A stretch of 64,000 nucleotides of DNA, taken from positions 448,681-512,680 of the forward strand of contig CAJJDP010000035.1 of the NCBI GenBank assembly GCA_905182995.1, written 5' to 3'. The notes beneath the pieces are model-generated. The model was not told the DNA's origin, did not search any database, and worked only from the letters and a program-made list of their open reading frames with translations. This stretch comes from Paramecium octaurelia. Lineage: Eukaryota; Ciliophora; Oligohymenophorea; Peniculida; Parameciidae. Each line of letters starts with the position of its first letter. Within the stretch, counting starts at the first letter, position 1. This document shows positions 22,299-34,580 of the stretch, in pieces. The position numbers and the translations under genes are program-made.

Positions 22299-24846
22299 AT
22301 GCCACACTTAAAAGCTAAGGACTTAGACAAAAAAAGTATGAGATATTCTTCATATTCATTGTAGATGAAATGGATAAAGTGATTTAGTAGCAAATAATTA
22401 TTGAGCCTGAAATAGTGAGATTTGCAGGATTTGAAGTAGGCAAATTAAATTTACTCAAAATTCGTGTGATCAACAAGTATCTTTAACCATAACGAATTTT
22501 GGTTATACCTCCTAAAACCAATTTCTTCAATGTCAAATATGATAAGAAGGGAGCCATTGCTTCTGGAATGTTTGAAGAAATTTATATTTCCTTCAAACCC
22601 TTTGAATATAAACAATACTAGGATTCGATGAGAATCAACACTTAATTCGATTCGATCTTGATTCCAATACATGCTTTTCCAGCAATCAACAGGGATTACT
22701 TAAGAGATTTATTTCCACGGTATTTGGATTTTGGAACACTTGAGTTGGGTGAATAGTTTTCTTAAGTATTTCATTAATGTAGGATAGAGATTTCCAATTT
22801 AAAATAAGGTACCACTTAACTTTGATTTTGAATTCATCGTCATTAAGGACAACATGGATTTTAGAATAACTCCCCTGAGAGGTACTATTCCTGACAAGGG
22901 AGTAACTGAAATAGAAATTCTATATCGACCTTCCATTAATGTAACTGTCTATATGGAAGTGGAATTGATTGTGGGATCTGTAGACTTTGAACCCTTGCCA
23001 ATCAAGCTGATGGGAACTGGTCGATCATAAAATGATAAAAATCTAAGTCGAATTAGAAGACCGCAATCAGTCAGAAAACTGCATTCCATAATCCAATAGC
23101 CAAAACAAAATCAAAAATTGATTCCAAAGGAATTATAGTCATCTTAAGAGAATATCGATGAATATTCTATACCTGAGCAATCCCCATAAGTCATTTACGA
23201 AGCCACTGGAGGAAATGATCAAGTCGAATAGTTTTATCCAATAATAAAGCCAACCACTAAACGAATTAGACCATAAATCATTGAAAACGAAGTTTTGGAA
23301 ATCAAATAAGGCGTATCTCTCCAGGGAAGACAAGTTAAAGAGAAACAATACCTTGATCATTTCAACCAAATAGCAAATTTAGATAAGGAAAAGGAAAATA
23401 AACTCAAACAGTGCATTGGAGATTCGCCTATTTAAAAGGAAACCATCTCAGAAATCATTAGTTAAAGAGAACAATTTAATCAATAGATGTTAAATTAGAT
23501 CTACTAAAGTGGTATTACAAGGTATCAACTTTAACTTAATATTGATAATGCAGTGGCTGATTAAATATTGCCAAAATATGAATGTCAATGGGATTTCGAA
23601 AAAAATGATGTCATCAAAATCAAGAAAATAGTAAGGCGTTTATTTTCTATTAGTTTTGAAACTAAAAAAATTCATCTATGCAGTAACTAGAGTTATCTAT
23701 AGAATAAGATTTGATAATAGGATGTCCAAAATCAGAGCATTTTTGAAGGGAGCAACCAAAAGATCAGAAGTTGAGAAATTGGTCAACCAAGATTGGTAAA
23801 AGGCAGAATATGCAGGTGTTGGCAAAAAAGATTTTGTAATTATCCATATTTAAATAACTAGATTGCTTTTACTTTTGAATTCGAGGAAAATTGTATTGGA
23901 AAATTTGCACTCCCCGTTCAGTACTAAGAAACAAACACCTACTCATTTAAATTTGATATTAATCCAAGAACAGGATTTGATGATTGGGCTCCTATTGAAT
24001 AAATTCCTTAATCTGATTAAGAAGTCATGCAATATAAAAATTGGGATTACCCTCAATTAGTCTATCATCCTCCACTCTTGTAATAAGTAGTTTTCAGAGA
24101 TGGAGCCGAAGAAGAAAAGGCAGTCAAAGGGAAAATGGGGCCTATTTTGAATATTTTATCCACTAACCAGAAACTTGAAGAAACTATCAAAATTGTGATG
24201 CAAAAACCTCCAGAATATGAAGGAGTCTAGTTATTATTGCCTCACAAAACCCTTCAATGCTATTTGCCATTGGATACTTGTAATCCCATAGAAACTTCAT
24301 TTTTATTAAACTATAGAACCATATCTAATATAGGATCAGACTTGGATATTGATGCTTCCAGGAATAATTCCATCTTAAAATAAGAAATCAGTAATAGGTA
24401 GGCAGGATATAATAATTTAAACCTGCTTTACGAATTAAAATTGGACTAATTTTATTACCAAGAAAGGAATATGCAATTAGCCTATGATTTTGGATTTGAG
24501 GATTAAATTGAATAATATTGTGCCTCTTTGATGCATGACAAAGAAAAGGATGACTACATCACAGATGACAGTGATGAAGAGAGACCACCTTAGCCTGTCG
24601 TTGTAGACCATAATGAATGGCTTGCGAAGTTAGAATAAGATGATAAAGCACTTTAACCATTTAAATAAGGTGAGATCATCGATCAATAAGAATTACTAAA
24701 ACATAAAATAGATACAAATTTAATGTATATAATTATGTTAATTTTAAAGGATTGAGAAAAATAAATGGATTTCTACTGTTCCATCTAAGACAAACGATTA
24801 CAATAAATTTATTATCAAAAATGAGAATAAAATTATAATTTTATGA
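22299..24846 (+). CDS. CFAP221: CFAP221/PCDP1-like cilia central-pair protein
   Basis: The N-terminal half has MSP/ASH-like beta domains (FPRYLDFGTLELGEQF, then NFDFEFIVIKDNMDF). The middle carries the most typical block, AVTRVIYRIRFDNRMSKIRA followed by FLKGATKRSEVEKLV and FALPVQYQETNTYSFKF, and the C-terminus has KWISTVP after a 25-nt intron ending AAG. This order matches CFAP221 (PCDP1), a calmodulin-linked protein of the C1d projection of the ciliary central pair. Introns include 29 nt near 22339 and 26 nt near 23839. Two joins are not clean: near 22780 (a 43-44 nt intron or a base error) and near 23636-23680, where the frame moves by one. Frequent TAA/TAG Gln codons. Confidence 0.8.
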
Positions 24847-25494
24847 ATTAGTATAATATTTTGTAAAAAGATCATTACATATCCATTTCTTAGCATATAG
24901 TGATAGCAATAATTGATTCTGTTCATCTATTAGGTTTGATCTAAATGCTTGATTTTTTTATTTTAGTAATTCCATTTTGATTTGAAATATAGTTCGAATA
25001 AAGATTTAAAAATTAATTTTCAATAATTAAGTTAGCATATTTAGGTTATAAAATTTAATATTCCTCAATAATTCTAGATAAATGAAAGAAAGATTTTTGG
25101 ATGAATTTTTGAAGTAGAAAATTCATTAAAAAATATCAATAGTGATGATATCTTTTTAAGTAATTTGTTTTTTTAAATATTTTGCTATCAACCAAAAATT
25201 GAAACCTTTAGTTAGTTTGAGTGAAGTAAGACTTGAAATTTCAATTTTTGAGAATTTCTAAGAATCTTATCTAATGGTATTTCTTAAAGTATTAGGTTTT
25301 TGCTTCATCATTAAATTAGCCAAGTATGAATTTCAGAAATAATTTCAATTAGATTTGGACATTTAAATTTGCAAAACAGAAAATTCAAAATTCTTTGGGG
25401 AGAAAATAGAAGGAAATTTAAATGAAATATCTTCAAAAATCATTTTTGTTATTTTTATTCATTAAATCAGTATTAAAATTAAATATTTACTTAA
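24847..25494. other. intergenic, AT-rich
   Basis: A frame open from 25082 to about 25552 overlaps the start of the MORN gene but reads as hydrophobic low-complexity sequence. I do not count it as a gene. No other signal seen. Confidence 0.4.
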
Positions 25495-26572
25495 ATGGGG
25501 ACTTGTCAAATTTGCAATGGAATATAGGTCAAGGAGATTAAGGAACAATTGAAACCATAAATATAGAGAAAAGAACTAACTCATAGATAAGTTGCGTTAA
25601 TTCAGGCAAGGATTAGAGGAATCTTAACGAGAAAGAGAGTTCTGATTCACAAATAAAAGGAAAATAATAACTAGCAATAATAAAATTCTTTGACTGAAGA
25701 CTTAATTTGCTGTGAATAGATTTAACAAACAATTACAGAAAGATCTACTGTAGCTTAGTAATAGGATGATCATGTCGCTATTTCGATGTCACCAAAAATA
25801 AGGAATAGCCAAAAGTGGTAGAATGGATCAATGACTGGGTTTGGTAGAATGGACATGGAGGACGGGTATTAGAATAAATAATCATAGTTGTTACTTGGAA
25901 GGCATGGTATAGAATTATAATTTAAAATAAGTGGTTGGATGGGTATTTCAATGGAGAAGGACTGTACAGTGCTCCTGATGGTACATATTATAGAGGAGAA
26001 TGGAAAAATAGTTACATGAATGGTCAAGGAATATATTTTAATTCAGCTAAAAACATCAGATATGAAGGTAGGAATAGATAATTATAGAATTTTAGGAGGA
26101 TGGGAAAATAACTTACAACATGGTCAAGGGACAGAAACATATGCAGATAAATCAATTTACACCGGGACATTTAAAAAAGGTTTAAAGGATGGTTACGGAA
26201 AATTCCTTTTTAATGATGGGTCTTACTATGAAGGACAATTTCAATAAGACAAGTTTCATGGTTAAGGAAAATTTGTATTCAAATTTTATTAATTATAAGG
26301 TTTGGGATTCCGGTTAAAAGGTTTATAGTGGAGAATGGGTTAAAGGCAGAAAGCATGGCTTTGGATACACAGAAATCAAAGGAAAATACTCCTATGAAGG
26401 TCAATACAAAGATGGGTTAAAAAATGGAAATGGCGTATTGGCTTGGAGTGATGGTAGAAAATACAATGGTGAATGGAAAGAGGGATAGTAACACGGAAAC
26501 GGGATATTTTACAACTAAAAAGGAGAAACATTTAGTGGTACTTGGAAGTTTGGATTAATCCAATATCATTGA
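25495..26572 (+). CDS. IQ motif and MORN-repeat protein
   Basis: 325 aa after four introns (25866-25887, 25907-25931, 26068-26095, 26275-26299), which restore an unbroken repeat array. The N-terminus has CxxC (MGTCQICNG) and an IQ motif (ALIQARIRGILTRKR), likely binding calmodulin. From residue about 115 to the end run about nine MORN repeats, such as YYRGEWKNSYMNGQGIYF, SYYEGQFQQDKFHGQGKF and YSGEWVKGRKHGFGY. MORN arrays bind membranes or scaffold cytoskeletal and ciliary structures. The exact partner cannot be told. Two of the four introns end AAG. The start is the ATG before MGTCQIC; no in-frame ATG upstream fits better. Confidence 0.88.
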
Positions 26573-27025
26573 TCTCTTTTTCAAATTATTATGTTTTATT
26601 TTATATAATCAGTCATATACTCAATTAATAAATAGCTAATTGTGATTCTGTGATTATGAGAGCAAAGGCAATTTTATTTAAATATTATGCATAAGAAAAA
26701 CTTTAATCTATTTTTATAAACTATCTAATTCTATTGCTGCTACAAAGATCTAACTGTTAGTAATTATTTAAAATCTACGTCTGCTCTTTTTCATTTAAAA
26801 TTATATTTTTATGCATAGAGAATTAGATTAAAAAGAGGCAGAAATATTAATAATTTGGATTAGGTTCTCATATTTAACTGAAAATTATGCAAAAATCTTG
26901 TATTGAAGTTATAGCAATATTTTAAGTGTATTAGATTTGAAATAAAACCTTTCAAAAAATGAATAGGATTGGTATTAAATATTTAGAAATGGTTCTTTTT
27001 TGTTGAAATTAGGACATTATTAAAT
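26573..27025. other. intergenic, AT-rich
   Basis: No open frame with protein character and no RNA or repeat element seen on either strand. Confidence 0.5.
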
Positions 27026-28445
27026 ATGTTGGATTTTGAGCAAGATTTTTATAAATTTGTTAAAGCCCAATTAGATAAGAAGAGAGAAAACAGACAACTA
27101 ACCTTCGATGATTAATATACTGAAGAGGAAGTAATTAGAAGTACTGAATTATTATTTTATTTAGGAAATAGATTGTAGAGTGAGAACATCCAAAAAGTCT
27201 TGTAAAATGAAAGAAAAAAGATGAGGATTAACAAAATTTCAAAAGAGCAGCATTTCGAAAACAAAATGAAAGACTTTACATCAATGGACACTTTTATTGA
27301 TGTTAAGTAGTTTCTTAAAAATCTTAATGATTAGTAAGTGAAAAAAAATCCCAAAATATTATTCCAGGCCTTAAAAAAATCATAATCGGATAGTGATGAT
27401 GAAGATATATTTGATTATGCAGAAATTGTTTAAAAAAGTAAAAAAGTAATTGCCAATTCTGAACATTTTCGAACTAAACCTCGCATAGAGGGTTATTTAT
27501 AAATGGAAAGCGAGATTAGTTAAAGATCAAAAGCGATTGAAGAAGGAAGGTCAACAAATGAGAAATTCTATACAGGAATTGATAAACTCATAACTGATAT
27601 TAATCACAAGAATGTTTTGTCTGAGATGGATAGGAAATATGAGAGAGAGAGAAGGAGAAATAGAAACTCTATGAGTTCTGAAAAAGTAATCTAATCAGCA
27701 GTTCCATTAGATTTTGGGAAAGATGAAATTGCAATAAAAGCTGGAAAAAAATTTAAAGAATAATCATAAAAGGTTTTACAGCTCTTAGAAAGAACGACTA
27801 AAATGCTGTATAAAAATAAGATTCCATAACCTCCAAATCAAAAACTCTTAAAGCAATAACAGCAATAGTTGAAAGAACTTTAACAGTAACATCCTAGTTC
27901 ATTTGAAATTAGAAGTCAAAAGCATTTATTAGTCAAAAGCCGAAGTGAAAGCAACGATTTGAAGTTTCCTCTGGTAAATGGGAAAATAATTAATCCTCTT
28001 GTAAGGAGGGTTGTTCCATTATCTCAATTGAACCATGCTACTCTTCCTGAAATTAAACCTGGTTCATTTGTATCTTAAAGGGAGGACAAGAAATTTGAAA
28101 ATTTTCATTACTTTAAAAGCCCTAAAAATGAATAGAAACATGATGATCACCAAATAAATACTAGTCGTCAAACTGTTAGTTTGAATATCAAAAATTAAAT
28201 TGGAGAATTTATAACATAGGTAAAGAATTTTATTGATAAAGCTTGATGATGCACAAGAGCAGTTTTCTAAATTATATCCCTCTGATTCTTAAATTTAAAA
28301 AATTTAGGATAATATGAGTAAAAATATGAGATAAATTGGCAACACTCCATTGGAAAGTCTGAAATATTTGACTAAGAGGAAATTCAATATTTCTAAAAAG
28401 TATGAATTGAGAGGTAAGAAAAACAAAGTTCTTCAAATTTTATGA
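27026..28445 (+). CDS. unknown charged coiled-coil protein, 465 aa
   Basis: ATG 27026, one 22-nt intron (GTA..AAG) near 28220 and TGA at 28443-28445; the spliced length is an exact codon multiple. Residues 1-110 are helical and charged, then an acidic patch (QSDSDDEDIFDYAE), a basic central part (KYERERRRNRNSMSS), a poly-Gln stretch mixing CAA, CAG, TAA and TAG, and a Lys-rich C-terminus. No known domain. Probably a structural or ciliary/basal-body protein given its composition, but this is a guess from composition only. Confidence 0.6.
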
Positions 28446-28527
28446 TAATAATTATGATTAAAAAAATTCAATACATTTTAGAATCATCTCCTTTTTATAA
28501 AATCAATCTAAATATTAAAAATAATTA

Positions 28528-30479
28528 ATGTATTTACGGTAATATTCAAAACTTCCATTTTATGATGGATTTGAAATGTTCCGTAGGCTTAAAATGCTTA
28601 ATCCCAAATAACACAATCCTCTTGTTTATGCAATTAGACCACCCGAAACAAATCTTGGATTTCCATTGAGAGAAGAAGTAAATGACACTGAGAATCAAAA
28701 AGTGCTTAACAAATTAATGCATAGATATCCAGATCTTAAATACGCTCCCCTAATAAAGGAAGGACTTGGAGAAAATTAAAATGAGGGATCATTATTTCGC
28801 TTTTTGAAGATGTTTAATACATTGAGAAAAAAGGGATATCATTTTGATAAGGTATTTGCAAATAATATGTTTAGGCCTTTGAAAAAGCAGAAATGGCATT
28901 TTAGGCAAAAATGTAAAGAAAAATAGATTAAACTAAAATAGCAAATAATTTGGCAATAACAAATCAAGCAAGATCTTTTATGACATTAGCCTAATAAGAA
29001 ATAGAGTTTGAATAGAGACTAAAAAGAGATAGATTATTAAGAGATTTGAAAATCTAAGAGTTCGAAAAAAACTCACCTTTGGACCCTGAAACTCAAGCTT
29101 TGATGGATAATTACAAAAAATCTCTAATTAAAGTAGTTCATCATGACGATAAGCCAGAGGAGACCTCACATAAAGAAGATGAAGAAACATTTACAGAGAG
29201 AGCAACAAATGTCTTTAATTGTTATTATAACAGAGTTGCAACACAAGATAAGTTGAATGGTCTAAGTGATAAATAGATTCTGTAAAATATTAGACAATCA
29301 CCATCTAAAATAAAGAATAGATTAAGGAAATATTTGAGAGTTTTGCAGCATTACAATATTACCTTTGATGAAGAAGGTGAATTCGTTATACCTGAAGATC
29401 TCCCAGAACATCTTCAATATTAAATTGGAAAGGGAATATTTTATATAACAAAACTATACGATGATCTTGATTTTGAATATTCACATCATGAACACTTAGA
29501 TACACTGTAATAGGAACTTGAGGAAAGACTTTAAGAATAAAAATAAAATAGACAACATTACAATGAAGATGCAGAATTTGCTATTAAAAAAGTGTTATAG
29601 GATGCAAACATCAAAGCTTAAAACACATATTCATTATTTGAGACACCAGAGGAAAGATTGTCAAGATTGCAAATTAAGTGGTTATATAGAAAAATAGATG
29701 AGTATACATTAGTTAAGCTTAAACATGAAGATTAAAGCGAAGAATCTTAAAAAATTATTGATGAAAAAATAGAGAAGTTAAGCAACCAAGCACAAAAATT
29801 AGTTGATAATTTAAGAAGAATGAAATTAGAATTAGAATATTAATCCTTTGCTAAAACAGGTAAACAGTTGTTTTAAGAACATGCTGTCTTACTTAAAGAT
29901 AAAGAGTTATTTGTTGATGCCAATAAGTTATAAATGAATGACATTGACATCTATTTCAAAATTCCTGTTGATTAAAGAAGATTAACATAAGCAGGATAAG
30001 TTAATGATGATATCATTCATAATCTTATCAAAGTGTAACATCTTTTATTTAAATTAGATAAAACTTAAAATCTCATGTAGCCAGATTAAATCATGATGAT
30101 TTAGAGAACAAAGTAGGTGATTCTTCTTTGAAAGATGAAACTGCTGAAATTTTGAAGAAAAAAATATTGGCTTAATATAAGTTATTGAATTTGGCTAAGA
30201 AGTAATAATTAAAGGGAATGACCGAAGAAGATTAAATTTTAGAATAGAAAGATGAAGATTTCTCTCTTGATGATGAAGCATTTAATGATAATATTGTAAA
30301 AATATATTCTTAATTATTAGGCTGATAATTTAGAAGAATTACAAAAGAGATAAAGAGAAGCTAGACTTGAATTTGAGAAAGAAAAGGCCCTTGAAGCTAA
30401 ATAGAAAGAAGATGAATTAAAAAGTCAATAAGCAGTTAAGGGATAAAAAGGTTCAAAGAAGAAAAAGGCTAAAAAATGA
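28528..30479 (+). CDS. unknown large helical protein
   Basis: ATG 28528 to TGA 30477-30479, with introns of 23 nt near 28852 and 25 nt near 30295. The first 80 residues look like a conserved folded segment (KLPFYDGFEMFRRLKMLNPK, then NPLVYAIRPPETNLGFPLRE). The rest is helical, charged and coiled-coil-like, ending in a Lys tail (KGSKKKKAKK). It may be a mitochondrial ribosome-associated or motility protein, but I have no firm family. Around 30070-30110 the frame must move by one base with no fitting intron, so there is either a base error or an unusual splice. Confidence 0.6.
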
Positions 30480-30626
30480 TCTTTTTGAAGAGTGCTCAAA
30501 TATATAGTATTTATTTAATCATTTACGCTATCTTAAAATGAAAAGCAAATGTGTAAAATACGCTATCATATATATTGCTTTTTCCACATTATTGAAAATA
30601 ATTAATTTAGATAATTAAAGTTTAAC

Positions 30627-32244
30627 ATGTCATCTATTTTGAATAAATTTAAGAAGCAGACAACTGCTGATACTCCAAACGGGATAAAATTGGAAAATAC
30701 CTCTTTTGGTCAATAAGCTGGAACTTATTAGCCACCAATAATCCCTGCTGTGTAATTAACCTAATCTAATTAACCGAGACAAAAAGGAAGACCAGGTGGA
30801 GGTAAGATTAATTGCATAACAACAAGGTTGGGATGATGAACCTTAGCCTTAACCATAACAAATTAGTGTATCAAACAATAAAGCAACTAACTCGATTAAT
30901 TTATTGAACGATACTCCACCAAAATAAAATAATGATTAAAAAATTAATCAAGATGTTCTTCTGCCTCCTTAACCTGCTTTAGGGAATATTTAATTGAGTA
31001 GAATTACAGATTACAAAAGAGGCCAGCTGTTAACTTACGAGGAATTAGAATTAGGAGGATTGTATAAAAAGTTTTAATTCTTAGTGATTATGAATTTCAT
31101 CTTGTAGATGAAGCCATTAAATTAGGTGGAATAAAGTTAAAGCAAAGTGATAATGTCTTAAAAGATTTTACTAGAGCCATTGCAACTATTCAAGAATAAC
31201 TTATAGGAAGCATACTTTTAAATAAATTGCATAGTGAAGACAACTGGAAAGTGTAGATTGTAAGATTTTCATTAAATTATTAGAGATGCATCTATGCTAT
31301 TCAATATATATGTTAATAATACTAAAATTACAGAGAATTCTTCTAAATCAATTAATAATATTTGAGGGTAGAAACTGATCAGTAATTACTTTCAGGAGCC
31401 ATTGATTAAACATTAGCTGAAGTTAATGGTTAACAAGTTTAAAAGCAAAAAGTAAATAAAATTATTAATGTATAAGGAATTTTAATTTGAGTTTAGAGAG
31501 CCACCTAAAACATAATAATAACCTGTTTAAAACTAACAGACAAATTTAATAGATATTTTGGATGTTTCTAATAATGATTAGTAATAATAAAAGCAACAAC
31601 AATAAAAACTCAATTTAAAATAACTAAAAATTAAATAGCCAACTGCTTAAACATAATAATAACCTATTGTGTAATAATAATAACCTATTGTGTAGTAATA
31701 ATAATAAATACAACAGAAAAATACTTAATAAATTAATTTATTGGAAGTATTTAGTGAGATGTCTTTAGAAGATTATAATTCAAAATAATCCTAACCAACA
31801 TAATAATAATCATACCAATAGTATTCATACTAGCAATAACCATCAAATTAATAATAATAATAATAGTAATAATAATAATCGTAGTAGACTTAGAATGGAA
31901 TAAGTTTTGATGATTTACTTAATTCATAGACACCAAATCAATAGTAGGCATAGCCAAAAAAAAATGCATTTGGATTCTTAAAAAAAGATTAATAATAGCA
32001 ATAATAGACAATGTAAAATAATTAATAAGCTCAGCAACCAATTAATTTACTCTATTCTCCTCAATAATTTTATCAATAACCATAAATCATTAATTAAGTG
32101 CCGCAATAGCAATAGTAATTTAATTATAATCAATCTCAAAACAATTCAAATTAATAGATGTATTTACAACACTAGACCCAAATTAACAATCAATAATAAT
32201 CCTAAAATAATAAAAAGGATCTAATTGATTTTCTAAATATGTGA
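30627..32244 (+). CDS. ENTH/VHS-like adaptor with glutamine-rich tail
   Basis: 514 aa after introns of 25, 23 and 25 nt; the length is then codon-exact. Residues about 110-260 form a helical domain (LGGFSDYEFHLVDEAIKLGG, then VLKDFTRAIATIQEQLIGSI and LNYQRCIYAIQYIC) whose arrangement suits ENTH/VHS adaptors of the epsin/tepsin type. The tail is glutamine-rich (runs of up to ten Gln, coded mainly by TAA and TAG) and carries short repeats resembling clathrin/AP-binding peptides: NLIDILDV, NLLEVFSEM, FDDLLNS and LIDFLNM at the very end. The third intron ends AAG and is needed to join EFREPPK to the helical domain. Role inferred: clathrin-coated vesicle formation at the Golgi, endosome or parasomal sacs. 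Confidence 0.65.
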
Positions 32245-32325
32245 TTATTATAATATGTTAAAAATATAAAGATAAATGTAACACAAGCCTTCCATTAACT
32301 TTATAAGTTTAATTTCAAAAAAAAA

Positions 32326-32706
32326 ATGATTAAGAAATTGTTCCTATAAAATTTTGGTAAAGATCTAACAGTTCTTAAACTCAATTCGAACTAAATTCAA
32401 TATAAAAATTCTTTGTTAGTAAAAAATGATTAGATTTTTCAATAAAATTACAATAGCAAAAGTTCTTATGTCCTAACTTTCATACAAAATCTGATAGAAT
32501 TGGAGATTGTTGTTCAACAAATTAGCTAGAATGTCTTGAATATAAAAAAAATGCAAATAGATAAATAATAAAAATTAGACTGTAACGAGACCAAAACACT
32601 TTTGATGTTTTCATAAAAATTTCCAGGAATTAGCATTATAATAGTGAAATGCTTGAGAAATAGGGTTGGAATTAAGAAAATGAATGTGAAATAACGATAT
32701 ATATGA
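32326..32706 (+). CDS. possible small protein, 126 aa
   Basis: Open frame from ATG 32326 to TGA 32704-32706 without introns. The peptide has no signal or membrane segment and contains Gln coded by TAA/TAG. Segments such as LIELEIVVQQISQNVLNIKK could be helical. It lies between two well-supported plus-strand genes, ending 24 bp before the next ATG. No family recognised; chance is possible. Confidence 0.35.
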
Positions 32707-32730
32707 AATATTATTTATTTATTGTAATTA

Positions 32731-33198
32731 ATGGAAATATTACACTTGGCATTACTAGTTGTAATATCTATTATTTGCTTTAAAATTGGTTAAGGATTGG
32801 GACAGAAGGAAGTTGAAAAGCAATAATCACAATATATCTAAGTAGATAATAGTTTAAAATTGTTTAGTTGCAAGAGAACGAATAATTAATTGAAGAAATT
32901 GATGAAGATTTTATTAAATAGGTAGAACAATAAGAATAAGATTTAAAAGAAGCAATTAAGAAGTTCAATGAAATTAATCAAAGAGATAAGTAGTTATAGA
33001 AATAATTGAGCGATTTAAAAAATGCATAAACGAATAATGCAAAACCCAAGGTTTAGTAACATGGTAATTAATATAATGAGATTTTTAGAATTACTAAGTG
33101 ATAAGGATTTTGATAATTTATTGGATGAAGGTTTTGTTGTAGATTAGGAAATCAATGAAACACAATTAGATTAAGATTTAATTGAAGCTAGTAAATGA
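32731..33198 (+). CDS. small N-terminally anchored coiled-coil protein, 138 aa
   Basis: Two introns (26 nt near 32850, 25 nt near 33063) give a codon-exact frame. Residues 4-20 are a single membrane anchor (ILHLALLVVISIICFKIG). The remainder is a cytosolic charged coiled coil (EEIDEDFIKQVEQQEQDLKE) ending in an acidic tail (LIEASK). The layout recalls small tail- or head-anchored organelle proteins. No specific family can be named. Confidence 0.6.
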
Positions 33199-33325
33199 TT
33201 TGTCAATTGTGTTTCTATTAAGTTTATTTCTTGATATATACTCTTTAACATAATCTTTTTAAGAATCAGATCTATTAAATAGAAATAATAAACAAATATA
33301 ATATATTATTTTATTATTTTAATAG

Positions 33326-34027
33326 TCATTTACTACCTTATTCCTCCTATGATTTAGACCAAGCTTAGGCTATAGTTCGTTTCATATTATCATCGCCGTT
33401 CTAATACATTTCCTTCATCATGGTCATTAAAGACGCTTATGGGTCCTATTAATCTAATTTAGATGGGTCTGTATCGATCTGAATATTAATTATTAATTAT
33501 AATTTACTATTTTCCCCTTATAATTCAATTAATCCCACTTTTATGAGTCTTTCTTAATTAAATTTACGATGATGGAATTGTTTGTTACTTTAATAGAACA
33601 TTCCTTATTTTTCAATTCATCATATGTTTTTTTAATAGAAAATCTAAAAATTATTCAAGAAGCTACACCTGTGATTAAGACCTTTGTAGCCTTTAATTTT
33701 GACATCTACACTATTTGGAGCAAAGAAGGATGTGATATTTTCTTTAGGGAACTAACCAATTCCCTCTAAATTCAAAAACACTTTGACTTTATTCCCTTCT
33801 TAATCCCATGCATATTTTGTAATTCCTTGATATATTAGAGTGTCTTAATCCTTTTATTATTGTTATTATTATGGCTATTCAACTTTCTATGGTGTTAGTA
33901 TTTTAATAGAGTTTTCTAAAAATTTGATTCTATTGTTCAAGTGGTCGATATTGGTTTAGCGTTTAAGAGTTGAAAGCACTTATTGGACTTCAGCTAAATC
34001 TAATTTGAGCTCTTCTAATTCAGACAT
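33326..34027 (-). CDS. CACYBP: CacyBP/SIP-like protein (calcyclin-binding, SGS domain)
   Basis: 215 aa after introns of 25 nt (starting GTG, ending TAG) and 29 nt. Three parts match calcyclin-binding protein: an N-terminal helical segment (ELEELKLDLAEVQQ), a CS/p23-like beta domain (ITKYAWDQEGNKVKVFLNLE, then SFFAPNSVDVKIKG), and an SGS end (DPSKLDQQDPQASLMTMMKE, then GDDNMKRTIAQAWSKSQEEQ). In animals this protein links Siah ubiquitin ligase and Skp1 and acts as an Hsp90-type co-chaperone or phosphatase. Only the fold is supported here. The Lys/Arg-rich segment before the SGS is short. Length is close to the usual 220-230 aa. Confidence 0.88.
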
Positions 34028-34155
34028 TAAATTTAATTATAACACAATATCAACCTACTAAATGGTATAATGATATATATGTTAACTGTGTCTCAGTGTA
34101 TTAGAACATGATTTTTTATGTGTGATATATATGAATATTAAACTGTATTATAGCA

Positions 34156-34580
34156 TCATTCGTTTAAGCAATCGCATTCTGGATGTCTTTGTGAAAAGCC
34201 CATCAAACATTCTACTGATCTAAGGTTAACGGATTATAAGCATTCAGCTTAGAAATCAGCAACACATTATTCGACATTACATCCTTAGAGAATGAGATCC
34301 CAATATCCAGTGTTGGGGCAGTATTTAAGTCCACATTCATATCTATAAATTTCTATTTTAATAAGTACAAGTCAATCAACTTTTTGTTTTTGGATTCATA
34401 AGCACAGTCACGATAGCATGGGTCTGTTTCTCCGCATCTATTTTTGCAGTTTAAAGCTTTTGAAGCACAGCCAAAGACCTCAGCAACACAAGCATTGTAT
34501 TCCTTGGGGCATTTTTCTTTAACGCAAGCTTCGTCAGCGATGACAGCAATAGCAAGAAGAGCAATAAGGACTGATTTCAT
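34156..34580 (-). CDS. small cysteine-rich secreted protein, 132 aa
   Basis: Starts with a signal peptide (MKSVLIALLAIAVIADEA) and has one 26-nt intron (GTA..TAG). The mature part has 16 cysteines, eight in each half, in clusters such as CVKEKC, CKNRC, CYRDC, CGLKYC, CNVEQC and CDC. It is presumably disulfide-bonded and exported or stored in vesicles. The family is unknown; many ciliates have lineage-specific secreted Cys-rich proteins. The frame is the only one that keeps the cysteines after splicing, which supports the intron. Confidence 0.75.

Noticed and set aside
25082..25552. Open frame upstream of the MORN gene
   Set aside because: Hydrophobic AT-driven composition, no conserved motif, and it runs into the MORN start in another frame.
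31500..32200. TAA-rich simple sequence that could be a microsatellite
   Set aside because: Read with the ciliate code it is an in-frame glutamine-rich tail ending in an orderly C-terminus, so it is coding.
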